Positions 17,838-27,301 of a stretch of DNA of 51,093 bases are shown one piece after another (position 1 is the first letter of the stretch; each line of letters starts with the position of its first letter). Source of the DNA: an uncultured Pelagibacteraceae bacterium. Its GTDB lineage: Bacteria > Pseudomonadota > Alphaproteobacteria > Pelagibacterales > Pelagibacteraceae. The position numbers and the translations under genes were made by a program. The notes beneath the pieces were generated by a model. It saw only the letters and a list, made by a program, of their open reading frames with translations, was not told the origin of the DNA and ran no database searches. The stretch lies in the NCBI GenBank assembly GCA_902606075.1, contig CACLEU010000006.1:1-51093 (forward strand), in the 5' to 3' direction.

Positions 17838-18644
17838 TCAAATCGTGTTTTGGAGAACACCTCCCATTATAAAACTTTTTATTTTCTTTGCTAAACCTGT
17901 TTCAGTACAACAATCAACTACAACACCTGATATGGTTCCCTCACCAATAGCAGGATAATGTTTTTCAGACCTTTTTTTAAAAAATTTGTTTATAGAATTT
18001 TCTTTATTCATACCTATTACAGAATCGTAATCACCGCACATTCCAGAGTCTGTTATGTATGCAGAACCATTTTTTAAAATTCTTGCATCGTTTGTTGGAA
18101 CATGTGTATGGGTGCCTGTTATTAAAGTAGCTTTGCCATCAAACAAATGGGCAATTGCCATTTTTTCACTAGTTGTTTCTCCATGGAAATCAATGATTAA
18201 AAAATCATAATTATCTTTTAATTTATGGTTATTTAAAAATTTCTCTGTCTCTTTAAATACATCATCACATTTTTTCATAAAAACATTTCCCATTAAATTA
18301 AGTACACCAACCTTAAAATTCTTTTTACAAAGAAAAACTTCAAAACCTTTACCAGGAGCTGGATTTGTCAAATTGAATGGTCTTAATAGTTTTTTTTCTT
18401 TCTCAATATGTTCAACTGTTTCTTTTTGATCCCATACATGATTTCCTGTAGTCAAAACATTTATTCCACATTTGAATAATTCATTAGAAATTTTTTCGGT
18501 TATGCCTACTCCATTATCTGCAGCATTTTCACCATTAGCAACAACAAAATCTAAATCATTTTCTTTGATTATATATGGTAAAAACTTCTTAACAACATTA
18601 CAGCCTGATGGTCCAACAATATCTCCTAAGAAAAGTATTCTCAT
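17838..18644 (-). CDS. YmdB-like metallophosphoesterase (TIGR00282 family)
   Basis: Calcineurin-like phosphoesterase; the B. subtilis homologue YmdB hydrolyses 2',3'-cyclic nucleotides and affects biofilm decisions, but the role in alphaproteobacteria is not settled. Metal ligands visible are Asp8 in LGDIVG, Glu39-Asn40 in NGENAA, Asn68-His69 in TGNHVWD, the histidine of FHGETTSEK and the pair in TGTHTHVPT. The length of 268 residues matches the family. Start and stop overlap or abut neighbours (4 bases with the upstream fau gene, 1 base before yebC), so it belongs to the zapA-fau-yebC run. Confidence 0.88.
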   Translation of the reverse strand: MRILFLGDIVGPSGCNVVKKFLPYIIKENDLDFVVANGENAADNGVGITEKISNELFKCGINVLTTGNHVWDQKETVEHIEKEKKLLRPFNLTNPAPGKGFEVFLCKKNFKVGVLNLMGNVFMKKCDDVFKETEKFLNNHKLKDNYDFLIIDFHGETTSEKMAIAHLFDGKATLITGTHTHVPTNDARILKNGSAYITDSGMCGDYDSVIGMNKENSINKFFKKRSEKHYPAIGEGTISGVVVDCCTETGLAKKIKSFIMGGVLQNTI

Positions 18645-19183
18645 TTATAAATTTTATTTTCAGTCAATATATAATTCATTTTTTTATCAAATTTGTTAGT
18701 CGGAACTTTATTTATTTTTTGGCAAGAAAGAGCAAGGCCAATTTTTAATATTTTTTTTGTTTTTTCAAATTTATTTATGTATCTATCATAATATCCCCCA
18801 CCATATCCAAGTCTATTTAAATCAGCATCAAATGCTACAATTGGCATAATAAGAATTAAAGGAGTGATTCTTTTTATTTTAACAGGTTCTGGAATTCCAA
18901 GCTTGTTAATTTTTAGCGGGCTTTTTTTATTCCATTTATAAAATGACATTTTGAACTTTTTTTCTAAAACCGGTAATGAGACAATGAATTTTTTTTTTCT
19001 TAAATTTTCTATTAGCTCAAGTGTGGATACCTCGGATCCAATTGGATAATAAATACCTATTTTTTTATTTTTGGTTTCCCGATTTAATAACTTGAGTAAT
19101 TTATAAAAATTAATTTTTTTACCTTTAACGTTAAAATTTAACCGTTTTCTTAATATTGTTTTTCTTATTTGAGATTTTTTCAC
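18641..19183 (-). CDS. 5-formyltetrahydrofolate cyclo-ligase
   Basis: ATP-dependent conversion of 5-formyl-THF to 5,10-methenyl-THF, which recycles the storage or inhibitory folate form. The signature GYGGGYYDRYI lies at residues 127-137, and the YYPIGSEVST segment forms part of the substrate pocket. 180 residues is normal and the protein is very basic, as are most here. It follows zapA with a gap of nine bases. In many proteobacteria the 6S RNA gene lies between zapA and this gene (ygfA/fau); there is no room for it here. Confidence 0.9.
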   Translation of the reverse strand: MKKSQIRKTILRKRLNFNVKGKKINFYKLLKLLNRETKNKKIGIYYPIGSEVSTLELIENLRKKKFIVSLPVLEKKFKMSFYKWNKKSPLKINKLGIPEPVKIKRITPLILIMPIVAFDADLNRLGYGGGYYDRYINKFEKTKKILKIGLALSCQKINKVPTNKFDKKMNYILTENKIYK

Positions 19184-19192
19184 TACAAAAAT

Positions 19193-19630
19193 CTAGTTCT
19201 CTAAATTTGTTTTTTGAACAAATTCCTCAATTTGTTTTGTTGTGTTTGAAATTATTTTATCGTATTCATCTTTTAGACTCTGAATTTCATTTTCAAGCTT
19301 CGATATGCTGTCAGATAATTTTTTTGCTTCATTTTCTTTGTCATCTTTATAATTGTAGGCTAAAGACTTAAGTTCTTTAAATTTTTCAGTAATATTTTTT
19401 ATATCTCTTTTGTTGATATCAACTTTTTTTTTAGTTTCAAAATACTCATCCATTATTTTTATTGAAGTAATTAATAATAATTTGTTCTCCCCTATATTTC
19501 CTAGATCTGATTTTAACTTATCAAATTTGTTACTAAGGTGGTTTGCTAACTCCTCTAAATGTTCTTCTTGACCATCATCGCAAGACAAAAGAAAATCTTT
19601 TCTATTAAATTTAATATTTATATTTGCCAT
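19193..19630 (-). CDS. zapA: Cell division protein ZapA
   Basis: FtsZ-ring-associated protein. The N-terminal globular part (about residues 1-75) has the ZapA pattern IKFNRKDFLLSCDDGQEEHLEELANHL in shortened form, with a DKLKSDLGNIGENKLLLITSIKIMDE region, followed by a coiled coil from about 65 to the end. 145 residues is longer than E. coli ZapA (109) because of the extended coiled coil, which is common in alphaproteobacteria. It overlaps the upstream coiled-coil gene by 13 bases and precedes fau, a classical zapA-ygfA pairing. Confidence 0.85.
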   Translation of the reverse strand: MANINIKFNRKDFLLSCDDGQEEHLEELANHLSNKFDKLKSDLGNIGENKLLLITSIKIMDEYFETKKKVDINKRDIKNITEKFKELKSLAYNYKDDKENEAKKLSDSISKLENEIQSLKDEYDKIISNTTKQIEEFVQKTNLEN

Positions 19631-19941
19631 TTATCAATTTCATCTGAGAGAATATCTGTTTCTTGATTTAATTCATCAATTTTCTCGTTAAATTTTAATT
19701 GATCTAGTTTATGTTTAGAATTTTTATCTCTAATGACCTTTAATTGTTCCCTTAATTTTTGATGTTCGTTGATTAAATTTTGATGTTTATTTTCAAGTTC
19801 TTTTTTTTCAATTTCTAATTGATTTTTTTGATCAGATAAAAATTCTATATTTTTCAGACCTTCCTCATCTACCAATTTAAGTTTTTTTAATTTGTCGAGC
19901 GCAATTTCTAACTTTTTTTCTTTCTCGCTGAAGTAATTCAT
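19618..19941 (-). CDS. Small coiled-coil protein upstream of zapA
   Basis: A 107-residue protein that is almost entirely heptad-repeat helix (from about residue 5 to 100), rich in Lys, Glu, Leu and Gln, with no signal peptide or membrane segment. In other alphaproteobacteria a DUF4164-type coiled-coil gene precedes zapA, and this is its probable counterpart. A function in FtsZ-ring assembly alongside ZapA, like gammaproteobacterial ZapB, is a guess from position and shape. It overlaps zapA by 13 bases and is the first gene of the long minus-strand block; the 51-base gap to tkt must hold both divergent promoters. Confidence 0.7.
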   Translation of the reverse strand: MNYFSEKEKKLEIALDKLKKLKLVDEEGLKNIEFLSDQKNQLEIEKKELENKHQNLINEHQKLREQLKVIRDKNSKHKLDQLKFNEKIDELNQETDILSDEIDKWQI

Positions 19942-19992
19942 ATATATATTATATTATTAAATTAAGTCATCTTAGTCTAGATAGGTTAACAA

Positions 19993-21933
19993 TTGAAAGT
20001 AGAACACAAACAATTAGCTAACGCAATTAGATTTTTATCAATTGATGCGGTAGAAGCTGCAAACTCCGGTCATCCAGGAATGCCCATGGGTATGGCTGAT
20101 GTTGCTACAGTATTATTTAAGAATTTTTTAAAATTTAATCCAAAAAATCCAAGTTGGATTAACAGAGATAGATTTATTTTATCTGCGGGACATGGATCTA
20201 TGCTTTTGTATTCTTTGCTTTATTTAACTGGATATAAAAGTGTTTCTTTGAAGGATATTAAAAATTTTAGAAAGCTAAATTCTATATGTGCTGGTCATCC
20301 TGAATATCATTCAGATTCTGGTATTGAGACAACAACAGGACCTCTTGGTCAAGGGATTGCAAATGCAGTTGGTTTTGCTCTGGCTGAAGAAATGTTAAAG
20401 AGTAAAATTGGTAAGAAATTTATTGATCATAAAACTTATGTTTTAGCAGGTGATGGTTGCTTAATGGAAGGCATTAGTCACGAAGCATTAAGTTTAGCAG
20501 GTCATCTAAAATTAAAGAATCTTATATTGTTGTTTGATAATAATGCTGTGTCTATAGATGGGCCAACAAACTTAGCCGTATCAGATAACACAAAAAAAAG
20601 ATTTGAGAGTTATGGTTGGAATTATTTAGATATAAATGGACATAACGAAAAACAAATTTTTAATGCGCTAAAAAAAGCCCAAAATTCAAAAAAACCTATT
20701 GCAATATCTTGCAAAACAACAATAGGTTATGGCTCTCCGAATAAAGGTGGTAAAGCATCTTCTCACGGAAGTCCTTTGGGACACGACGAAATTAAACTTG
20801 TAAGAAAAAAGTTAAATTGGAAATATAAACCTTTCGAGATTCCAGAAAAAATATTAAATGCATGGAGAGAAATAGGTAACAAAGCTTCTTTAAGAGCTGA
20901 AAAATATTATTCCAAAACTCCAACGGAAAAGAAAAATTTAATTCCAGATTCTATAATTCAGGAAATTGAAGAATTTAAGAAACAGTATATTAAGGCTTTA
21001 GAGCCAATGCCGACCAGAAAATCTTCAGAAAAATTTCTTGAGATTGTATCAAAATTAACAAATCTTATTGGAGGATCTGCTGACTTAGCTGGCTCGAATA
21101 ATACAAAAACCAAGTCCCACACAATTATTAAGCCAGGAAAATTTGATGGTAATTACATTCATTATGGAGTTAGAGAACATGCTATGTGTGGAATAATGAA
21201 TGGAATATCTTTGCATAGTAATTTTATCCCTTATGGAGGGACGTTTTTAATATTCAGCGACTATTGTAAACCGTCAATAAGGTTGTCTGCCATGATGGGT
21301 CAAAAAATTATTTTTGTTTTCACTCATGACTCTATTGGTCTTGGTGAGGATGGACCAACACATCAGCCAATTGAACAACTATCAGCGCTAAGATCCATAC
21401 CAAATTTAAATGTATTTAGACCGGCAGACACGATAGAAACATTTGAATGTTGGCAGATAGCTCTTGAAAATAAAAGTACTCCAAGTGTAATAGCCTTAAC
21501 CAGACAAAAGACAAATCCAATTAGAAGAGATTATTTAGATATTAATCAATGTTCTAAAGGAGCTTATGAGGTAATGAGAACAGGGGATGATTTAAGTTTA
21601 GTTTTAATTTCAAGTGGCTCTGAAATAGATCTTGCATGCAAAATTAGTCATAAATTAGCCACAGATAATATTTATTCTAAAGTTATATCAATGCCATGTC
21701 ATGAAATTTTTGATTTACAGAGTGACAATTATAAATCAGAAATATTAACAGAGAATATAATGAAAGTTTCAATTGAGGCTTCAGAGACTAACTACTGGAA
21801 AAAATATACTGGTCGCGATGGGTTAGCTTTTGGAATTAATGTTTTTGGCAAAAGCGCTCCATACAAAGATATTTATGACCATTTCAAATTAGATGAGCAA
21901 AATATCATAAATAGAATTAAGGAAAAACTATGA
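19993..21933 (+). CDS. tkt: Transketolase
   Basis: Thiamine-diphosphate enzyme that moves two-carbon units between sugar phosphates in the non-oxidative pentose phosphate pathway. The N-terminus [13 protein letters not shown], the TPP/metal motif starting GDG at 153-155 and ending in LFDNN, and the pyrimidine-domain segment [19 protein letters not shown] are diagnostic. 646 residues is normal. The start is a TTG, supported by family alignment ([17 protein letters not shown]). Four-base overlap with gap begins a tight tkt-gap-pgk-fba-thiE-efp run. Confidence 0.97.
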   Translation: MKVEHKQLANAIRFLSIDAVEAANSGHPGMPMGMADVATVLFKNFLKFNPKNPSWINRDRFILSAGHGSMLLYSLLYLTGYKSVSLKDIKNFRKLNSICAGHPEYHSDSGIETTTGPLGQGIANAVGFALAEEMLKSKIGKKFIDHKTYVLAGDGCLMEGISHEALSLAGHLKLKNLILLFDNNAVSIDGPTNLAVSDNTKKRFESYGWNYLDINGHNEKQIFNALKKAQNSKKPIAISCKTTIGYGSPNKGGKASSHGSPLGHDEIKLVRKKLNWKYKPFEIPEKILNAWREIGNKASLRAEKYYSKTPTEKKNLIPDSIIQEIEEFKKQYIKALEPMPTRKSSEKFLEIVSKLTNLIGGSADLAGSNNTKTKSHTIIKPGKFDGNYIHYGVREHAMCGIMNGISLHSNFIPYGGTFLIFSDYCKPSIRLSAMMGQKIIFVFTHDSIGLGEDGPTHQPIEQLSALRSIPNLNVFRPADTIETFECWQIALENKSTPSVIALTRQKTNPIRRDYLDINQCSKGAYEVMRTGDDLSLVLISSGSEIDLACKISHKLATDNIYSKVISMPCHEIFDLQSDNYKSEILTENIMKVSIEASETNYWKKYTGRDGLAFGINVFGKSAPYKDIYDHFKLDEQNIINRIKEKL

Positions 21934-22937
21934 AAGCAAAAATCGGTATTAATGGATTAGGGAGAATTGGCAGAATGGTGCTACGATCTATTTTTGAGGA
22001 AAAACATAAACAGCTTAAAGTTAACCACATTAATAATAGGGCAGATATTAATACAGCCTGTGATCTTATAAAAAGAGATAGTATACACGGAGAATTTAAA
22101 GCCGAAGTATTTGTAGAAAAAAATAATTTAATAATTAATGGAAATAAAATCACTTATTCGCAAGAAACTAATTTAAATAATATTTCTTGGAATAAATATA
22201 ATGTTGATATAGCTCTTGAGTGTACGGGTAGATTTAATTCAAGAGATAAATTAATTTCCCATATTAAGAATGGCGCCAGAAAAGTAATTGTTTCAGCGCC
22301 TTGTAAAAATGCTGATAAGACCATAGTCTATGGGGTAAACCATAAAAATATCTCAAATAAAGATAAAATTATTTCTGCAGCTTCATGTACTACTAATTGT
22401 TTGGCTCCAGTTGTCTATGTCTTAAACAATAATTTTGTAATTGAAAAAGGTTTTATGACCACTATTCATTCATTTACAACCGATCAAAGACTTCTGGATA
22501 ATTCTCATAAAGATCCTAGAAGAGCGAGATCTGCTGTCCAGTCTATAGTACCAACTTCAACAGGGGCTTCGAGAGCAATTGATGAAATTATACCTGATCT
22601 AAAAGGGAAATTAGAGGGTGTTGCAATGAGAGTGCCCACACCCAATGTTTCACTGGTTGAATTGATCTTTCAATCCAAAAAAGATTTAAGCATTGAAAAA
22701 ATAAATTTAGCTTTCAAGAAATTTAGCGAAAGTAATAAAAATAAAGTTTTACAGATGACTAAAGAAAAACTTGTATCTATTGATTTTAATCATAATCCTG
22801 CGTCATCAATTATTGACGCAAGTCTGACAAATGTAGTAGGAAAAAATATGGGTAAAATTTCAGCTTGGTACGATAACGAGTGGGGTTTTTCCAACAGAAT
22901 GTGTGATATAGCAGAGTATCTTCGCAAGATTATTTAA
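21930..22937 (+). CDS. gap: Glyceraldehyde-3-phosphate dehydrogenase, type I
   Basis: Reversible oxidation and phosphorylation of glyceraldehyde-3-phosphate. The catalytic Cys153 is in [10 protein letters not shown], and the Rossmann motif is [10 protein letters not shown]. Two cofactor-selecting positions are unusual: where NAD-specific enzymes have an Asp after the second strand, this protein has Asn36 followed by Arg (HINNRAD), and the loop near residue 190 reads [15 protein letters not shown], resembling the NADP-accepting chloroplast/GapB type. This suggests NADP(H) or dual use in the gluconeogenic direction; it is an inference. 335 residues is normal. One base of its stop is shared with the pgk start. 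Confidence 0.95.
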   Translation: MKAKIGINGLGRIGRMVLRSIFEEKHKQLKVNHINNRADINTACDLIKRDSIHGEFKAEVFVEKNNLIINGNKITYSQETNLNNISWNKYNVDIALECTGRFNSRDKLISHIKNGARKVIVSAPCKNADKTIVYGVNHKNISNKDKIISAASCTTNCLAPVVYVLNNNFVIEKGFMTTIHSFTTDQRLLDNSHKDPRRARSAVQSIVPTSTGASRAIDEIIPDLKGKLEGVAMRVPTPNVSLVELIFQSKKDLSIEKINLAFKKFSESNKNKVLQMTKEKLVSIDFNHNPASSIIDASLTNVVGKNMGKISAWYDNEWGFSNRMCDIAEYLRKII

Positions 22938-24115
22938 TGGATAATATTAGAGATCAAGAGAATTTAGATCAAAAAAAAGTTTTGTTAAGGCTAGATTTAA
23001 ATGTTCCTATTAAAAATGGTGTAATTACAGATCAAACAAGAATTGATAAAATATTACCAATAATTAATTTTTTACTTAGTAGAAAAACTAAAATAATAGT
23101 GATTTCTCACGTAGGACGTCCTAAAGGAAAAAAAAACAGCGATCTATCTATGAAACCAATTTGTGAAAATTTAGAAAAAAAAATAGGTAGAAAAATTAAA
23201 TTGATTAGTAGTGACATTCTTCAATTAAAAAAAGAAGATTTATTTGAAAAAAAAGGTTATGAAATTATTTTTTTAGAAAATATTAGGTTTTATGAGGAGG
23301 AGGAAAAAAATGATACTTCATTTGCTAAACATTTGTCAGGGCTGGCTGACCTGTTTGTAAATGATGCGTTTTCGTGTTCTCATAGATCTCATGCATCAGT
23401 GAGTGAGATCACTAAGTTTTTACCCTCTTTTGCTGGACTTCAATTTGAAGCTGAGCTAAGTGCTTTAAAGAAAATTACATCTGAAATTAAAAAACCAATC
23501 ACTTGTATTATTGGGGGATCAAAAATTTCTACCAAAATTGGAATAATTAAAAATTTGATACCTAAATTTGATAATATTATTATTGTTGGGGGAATGGCAA
23601 ATAATATTCTTAGTTATAAAGGAAATCAAATTGGAAAATCCATTAAAGAGAAAAATTGTGAAAAAATAATTGATGAAATATTTAAAACATCAAAACAACA
23701 TTCTTGTTCTATTACATTTCCAAAAGATGTTTTGGTGGGTAGAAATCTAGATGATAAATCAAAAGTTAAGGAATTAAATGAGATAGATGAAGATGATTTA
23801 ATTTTAGACATAGGACCAAAAACAATAAATACAATTAAAAATATAATTCAAAATAGTGAAACAGTGCTTTGGAACGGTCCAGCTGGATATTTTGAAAATC
23901 CAAACTTCGCGAATGGTAGCTATGAAATTGCAAATACGATTATAAAAAAAAATAAAAACAAATCAATTTACTCAGTTGTAGGAGGAGGAGATACAATTGC
24001 ATTAATAAACGAAATCAATGCAATCAAGGAATTCAACTTTGTTTCAACTGCTGGTGGTGCATTTTTAGAATATCTTGAAGGAAAAGAACTTCCTGGTATA
24101 AAAGCCCTGAATTAA
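22937..24115 (+). CDS. pgk: Phosphoglycerate kinase
   Basis: Transfers phosphate between 1,3-bisphosphoglycerate and ADP. The N-terminal LLRLDLNVPIKNG motif, the HVGRPKG substrate loop, the NDAFSCSHRSHAS segment, and the C-terminal nucleotide loop with VVGGGDTIALI are all present. 392 residues is standard. Translation is probably coupled to gap because its ATG shares one base with the gap stop codon (TAATG). The next gene, fba, starts one base later. Confidence 0.97.
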   Translation: MDNIRDQENLDQKKVLLRLDLNVPIKNGVITDQTRIDKILPIINFLLSRKTKIIVISHVGRPKGKKNSDLSMKPICENLEKKIGRKIKLISSDILQLKKEDLFEKKGYEIIFLENIRFYEEEEKNDTSFAKHLSGLADLFVNDAFSCSHRSHASVSEITKFLPSFAGLQFEAELSALKKITSEIKKPITCIIGGSKISTKIGIIKNLIPKFDNIIIVGGMANNILSYKGNQIGKSIKEKNCEKIIDEIFKTSKQHSCSITFPKDVLVGRNLDDKSKVKELNEIDEDDLILDIGPKTINTIKNIIQNSETVLWNGPAGYFENPNFANGSYEIANTIIKKNKNKSIYSVVGGGDTIALINEINAIKEFNFVSTAGGAFLEYLEGKELPGIKALN

Positions 24116-24116
24116 T

Positions 24117-25124
24117 ATGTCAGAACTAAATAACATAGCTCTAAAAATTTTAGAAAGAGGCAGGGGTATTTTAGCTGCTGATGAGAGCACCGGAACCATG
24201 ACAAAAAGATTGGATGGTGTAAATGTGCCGTCTACTCCAGAAAATAGATTATTATTTAGAGAAACTCTATTCAGCGCATCAAGTATGACTAAATGTATAG
24301 GGGGTGTAATTCTATACGACGAAACAATAAAACAACAAACATCCAAAAAAAATATGATACCAGAATTAATTTCAGATATGGGATCTAACCCAGGTATTAA
24401 AGTCGATACAGGTGCAAAAGTTTTAGCCAGTTCACCAGATGAAAAAATTACCGAAGGCTTAGATGGTTTAAGAGAAAGATTAAAAGAATATTATAAACTC
24501 GGAGCGAAGTTTACAAAATGGAGAGGTGTTTATAGTATATCTAAAAACTATCCAAGTAAACTCTCTGTCCAATCAAATGCTCATGCGCTTGCTAGATATT
24601 CTGCTTTAGTTCAAGAGGCTAATATGGTTCCAATAGTAGAACCAGAAGTATTGATGGATGGTGAACATTCATCAAAAGAATGTTTTTCTAAAACCTCAGA
24701 AGTCATAAAAAAATGTTTTGAAGAATTAATTTTACACAAGGTTGACTTAAAAGGAATTATACTTAAACCCAATATGATTTTATCTGGTAGCAAATCTAAG
24801 GAAAAAGTTTCGAGTGAAGAAGTTGCAAAATTAACTTTAGAATGTTTAAAAAATTCTGTTCCTTCAGAAGTTCCGGGAATTGCCTTTTTATCTGGGGGTC
24901 AATCAGAAATAGAGGCAACGGAAAATTTAGATTTAATAAATAAATACAATGACACTGACTTTATCATGACTTTTTCATATGGACGAGCTCTACAACAAAG
25001 TGCCTTAAAATTTTGGTCAAAAGACATACACAATATTCACGGCACTCATAAGATTTTTAACCACAGGGCAAAAATGAATACATTGGCGGCTCAAGGAAAA
25101 TGGTCTAAAGATCTTGAAAATTAA
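24117..25124 (+). CDS. Fructose-bisphosphate aldolase, class I
   Basis: Schiff-base aldolase cleaving or forming fructose-1,6-bisphosphate. The start ERGRGILAADESTGTMTKR and the active-site segment GIILKPNM (Lys217, matching Lys229 of rabbit muscle aldolase) identify the eukaryote-like class I family rather than the bacterial class II zinc enzyme. SGGQSEIEATENL is the C-terminal phosphate-binding motif. 335 residues is typical. It starts one base after pgk and its 3' end overlaps thiE by 11 bases. The three neighbours suggest a lower-glycolysis/gluconeogenesis unit. Confidence 0.94.
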   Translation: MSELNNIALKILERGRGILAADESTGTMTKRLDGVNVPSTPENRLLFRETLFSASSMTKCIGGVILYDETIKQQTSKKNMIPELISDMGSNPGIKVDTGAKVLASSPDEKITEGLDGLRERLKEYYKLGAKFTKWRGVYSISKNYPSKLSVQSNAHALARYSALVQEANMVPIVEPEVLMDGEHSSKECFSKTSEVIKKCFEELILHKVDLKGIILKPNMILSGSKSKEKVSSEEVAKLTLECLKNSVPSEVPGIAFLSGGQSEIEATENLDLINKYNDTDFIMTFSYGRALQQSALKFWSKDIHNIHGTHKIFNHRAKMNTLAAQGKWSKDLEN

Positions 25125-25728
25125 TACAAAAAAATACATTTATCTTATATCTCCACCAAAAATCAACACATCTTTCTATTCGGATTTAATTAAAGTTTTT
25201 AAACAAAAAAAAGTTAGTTTTTTTCAACTTAGACTAAAAAAAGAAAGTTTCAAAAAAAAATTAATTATTGGAAAGAAGGTCAAAAAAATTTGTAAGATTT
25301 ATAATATTAAGTTTTTGATAAATGATGATGTTTTTCTGGCAAAAGAATTGGAGGCCGATGGTTGTCATTTAGGTCAAAAAGACATGAGTATTTTAAATGC
25401 TAGAAAATTAATAGGAAATAAAATAATAGGAATTACTTGTCATAACTCAATAAAATTAGCTAAAGTTGCAATTAAAAATAATGCTGATTATGTAGCATTT
25501 GGTGCTTTTAATTTATCAAAAACTAAAAAAGTAAAATACAAGGCAACAGTCAGCACGCTGAAAAAAGCTAGAATATTCACAAAAACTCCAATAGTAGCTA
25601 TTGGTGGTATCAACCCTAACAATTATCAAAAACTACTATTGAATAATGCAAACTTTTTAGCTATCTCAGGCTACATTTGGAAAAATAAAAAAAATAAACC
25701 AATAGAGGCTATAAATAAATTTAAATGA
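25114..25728 (+). CDS. thiE: Thiamine-phosphate synthase (ThiE)
   Basis: Joins HMP-PP to the thiazole phosphate to form thiamine phosphate. The TIM-barrel protein shows the ThiE motifs INDDVFLAKELEADGCHLGQKD, GITCHN and ADYVAFGA, and a late VAIGGINPNN phosphate-binding loop. 204 residues fits. The start is a TTG inside the 3' end of fba (11-base overlap); no nearer ATG gives a plausible N-terminus. Apart from thiD at 5553-6362 there is no other thiamine gene nearby. Its placement next to the ThDP-dependent tkt operon may reflect co-supply of cofactor, but this is speculative. TenI-type regulators are a less likely alternative. Confidence 0.87.
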   Translation: MKINTKKYIYLISPPKINTSFYSDLIKVFKQKKVSFFQLRLKKESFKKKLIIGKKVKKICKIYNIKFLINDDVFLAKELEADGCHLGQKDMSILNARKLIGNKIIGITCHNSIKLAKVAIKNNADYVAFGAFNLSKTKKVKYKATVSTLKKARIFTKTPIVAIGGINPNNYQKLLLNNANFLAISGYIWKNKKNKPIEAINKFK

Positions 25729-26285
25729 AAATTAGCGCTAGTGAAATTAAAGTTGGGATGCTTTTAGAATATAGAGATGATTTATGGCAAGTATTAAAAA
25801 CTCAACATGTTAAACCTGGAAAAGGTGGTGCTTTCGCACAAGTAGAAATGAAAAGTATTAATACAAATACTAAGGTAAATAAAAGGTTTAGGTCAAGTGA
25901 AGCTGTTGAAAAAGCGTCTCTAGAGGATATATCTTATAATTTCCTTTATGAAGATGAAAAAAATTATTTTTTTATAGAACCAAAGTCTTTTGAGCAAATT
26001 GAAATTAATAAGGATATAGTTGGAGAAAAAGGTAAATTACTTACTGAAAATTTAGAAGTATCAATAAGTTTTTTTAATGGAAATGCGATCTCAATTGAAT
26101 TACCAAATCAAGTTGTTTGCAAAATAAAGGCTACTGATGTAGCTTTAAAAGGTCAAACAGTATCCTCATCTTATAAGCCTGCAACACTTGTAAACGGTCT
26201 TAATATTCAAGTTCCTCCATTTATTGAAAATGAAGATGAGATTATAATAGATACTAGAAAATTAGAGTATATAAAAAAAATTTAA
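25725..26285 (+). CDS. efp: Elongation factor P
   Basis: Ribosome-binding factor that relieves stalling at polyproline stretches. The protein has the three-domain EF-P length (186 residues) and the modification loop KPGKGGAF, in which Lys33 matches the lysylated Lys34 of E. coli EF-P. The C-terminal PPFIENEDEIIIDTRKLEY is conserved. It overlaps thiE by four bases. A loop lysine means EpmA/EpmB-like modification is possible, but those genes are not in the window. Confidence 0.97.
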   Translation: MKISASEIKVGMLLEYRDDLWQVLKTQHVKPGKGGAFAQVEMKSINTNTKVNKRFRSSEAVEKASLEDISYNFLYEDEKNYFFIEPKSFEQIEINKDIVGEKGKLLTENLEVSISFFNGNAISIELPNQVVCKIKATDVALKGQTVSSSYKPATLVNGLNIQVPPFIENEDEIIIDTRKLEYIKKI

Positions 26286-26287
26286 TC

Positions 26288-27028
26288 ATGAATTCGATTT
26301 CTCCTATACTAAATATTATGATTAAAGCATCAGAGAAGGCATCTAAAATATTAATAAGGGATTTTGGTGAGGTTGAAAAATTACAAGTTTCTTTAAAAGG
26401 TCCTAATAATTTTGTAACAAATGCTGATAGGAAAGCTGAGGAAATAATTATTAACGAGTTAGAAAAATCAAAAAAAAACTTCTCTTTTCTCACAGAAGAA
26501 AGTGGTTTTATTGAAAATAATGATAAAGATAATTTTTGGATAATTGATCCAATTGATGGCACTACAAATTTCTTAAATGGCGTTCCTCACTTTTGTATTT
26601 CAATTGCACTTTTAAATAATGATGAGATAATTGCTGGTGTTATATTCGACCCAATAAAAGACGAAATTTTTTATGCTGAACAAGATGGTGGAGCATATCT
26701 AAACAATAAAAGTATAAGAGTTTCAAAAAAGAGTAAACTTTCTGAGTGTCTTTATGGTGTAAATTTTAGAGAAAATTTACCTGATAATTTCATTATTAGA
26801 AACACAGGCAGCGCAGCACTGGATTTGGCTTATCTATCTTCGGGTAGATTTGATGGATGTTTACACAAAAATGTTAATTTATGGGACATAGCTGCTGGAG
26901 CAGTATTGATTAAAGAAGCGGGTGGAATTGTGGACAATTTTGAAAAAAAAAAATTTCATAAAATAAGTATTAAAGCATCAAATGAGAGAATAAATAACGA
27001 TTTAAACAAAAAAATTAATATCTTTTAA
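26288..27028 (+). CDS. Inositol monophosphatase family protein (SuhB-like)
   Basis: Mg-dependent phosphatase of the IMPase superfamily. Metal ligands are Glu70 in LTEESG and Asp87/Asp90 in [10 protein letters not shown], with a C-terminal third-metal motif [15 protein letters not shown]. 246 residues is typical. SuhB-type proteins also serve in rRNA antitermination in E. coli; position directly after efp, in a run that goes on to ribosomal protein genes, would fit either role. The substrate (inositol-1-phosphate, or another phosphomonoester) cannot be decided from sequence. Confidence 0.9.
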   Translation: MNSISPILNIMIKASEKASKILIRDFGEVEKLQVSLKGPNNFVTNADRKAEEIIINELEKSKKNFSFLTEESGFIENNDKDNFWIIDPIDGTTNFLNGVPHFCISIALLNNDEIIAGVIFDPIKDEIFYAEQDGGAYLNNKSIRVSKKSKLSECLYGVNFRENLPDNFIIRNTGSAALDLAYLSSGRFDGCLHKNVNLWDIAAGAVLIKEAGGIVDNFEKKKFHKISIKASNERINNDLNKKINIF

Positions 27029-27062
27029 TTGTTTTATAATTTTCTTTTGTTATAAGTTTGCT

Positions 27063-27293
27063 ATGAAAAAAAATATTCATCCTAGCTACCATAAAATAAA
27101 AGTGGAAATGACAGATGGCACGCAATTTGAAACTAAATCTACATGGGGCAACGAGGGTGATGTTCTTAAACTTGACATAGATCCTAAATCTCACTCCGCT
27201 TGGACCGGTGGTAAACAGAAAATTATGGATAAAGGTAGGGTAAGCAAATTCAACAAAAAATTTCAAAACTTTAAATCAGAAACGAAAAAATAA
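27063..27293 (+). CDS. rpmE: 50S ribosomal protein L31
   Basis: Ribosomal protein of 76 residues. The opening [12 protein letters not shown] and the C-terminal [13 protein letters not shown] are conserved family ends. It lacks the four zinc-binding cysteines of E. coli L31, so it is the zinc-independent form seen in many alphaproteobacteria. It starts 34 bases after the suhB-like gene and 8 bases before the TrcR-family gene. Confidence 0.94.
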   Translation: MKKNIHPSYHKIKVEMTDGTQFETKSTWGNEGDVLKLDIDPKSHSAWTGGKQKIMDKGRVSKFNKKFQNFKSETKK

Positions 27294-27301
27294 TTTATCT
27301 T

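Noticed and set aside
17837..17860. Upstream start for yebC adding MFSKTRFD
   Set aside because: The family universally starts at MAGHS; the extension would overlap the preceding gene by 23 bases.
19184..19192. Possible 6S RNA gene between zapA and fau
   Set aside because: Only nine bases separate the genes, too few for a 180-base RNA.
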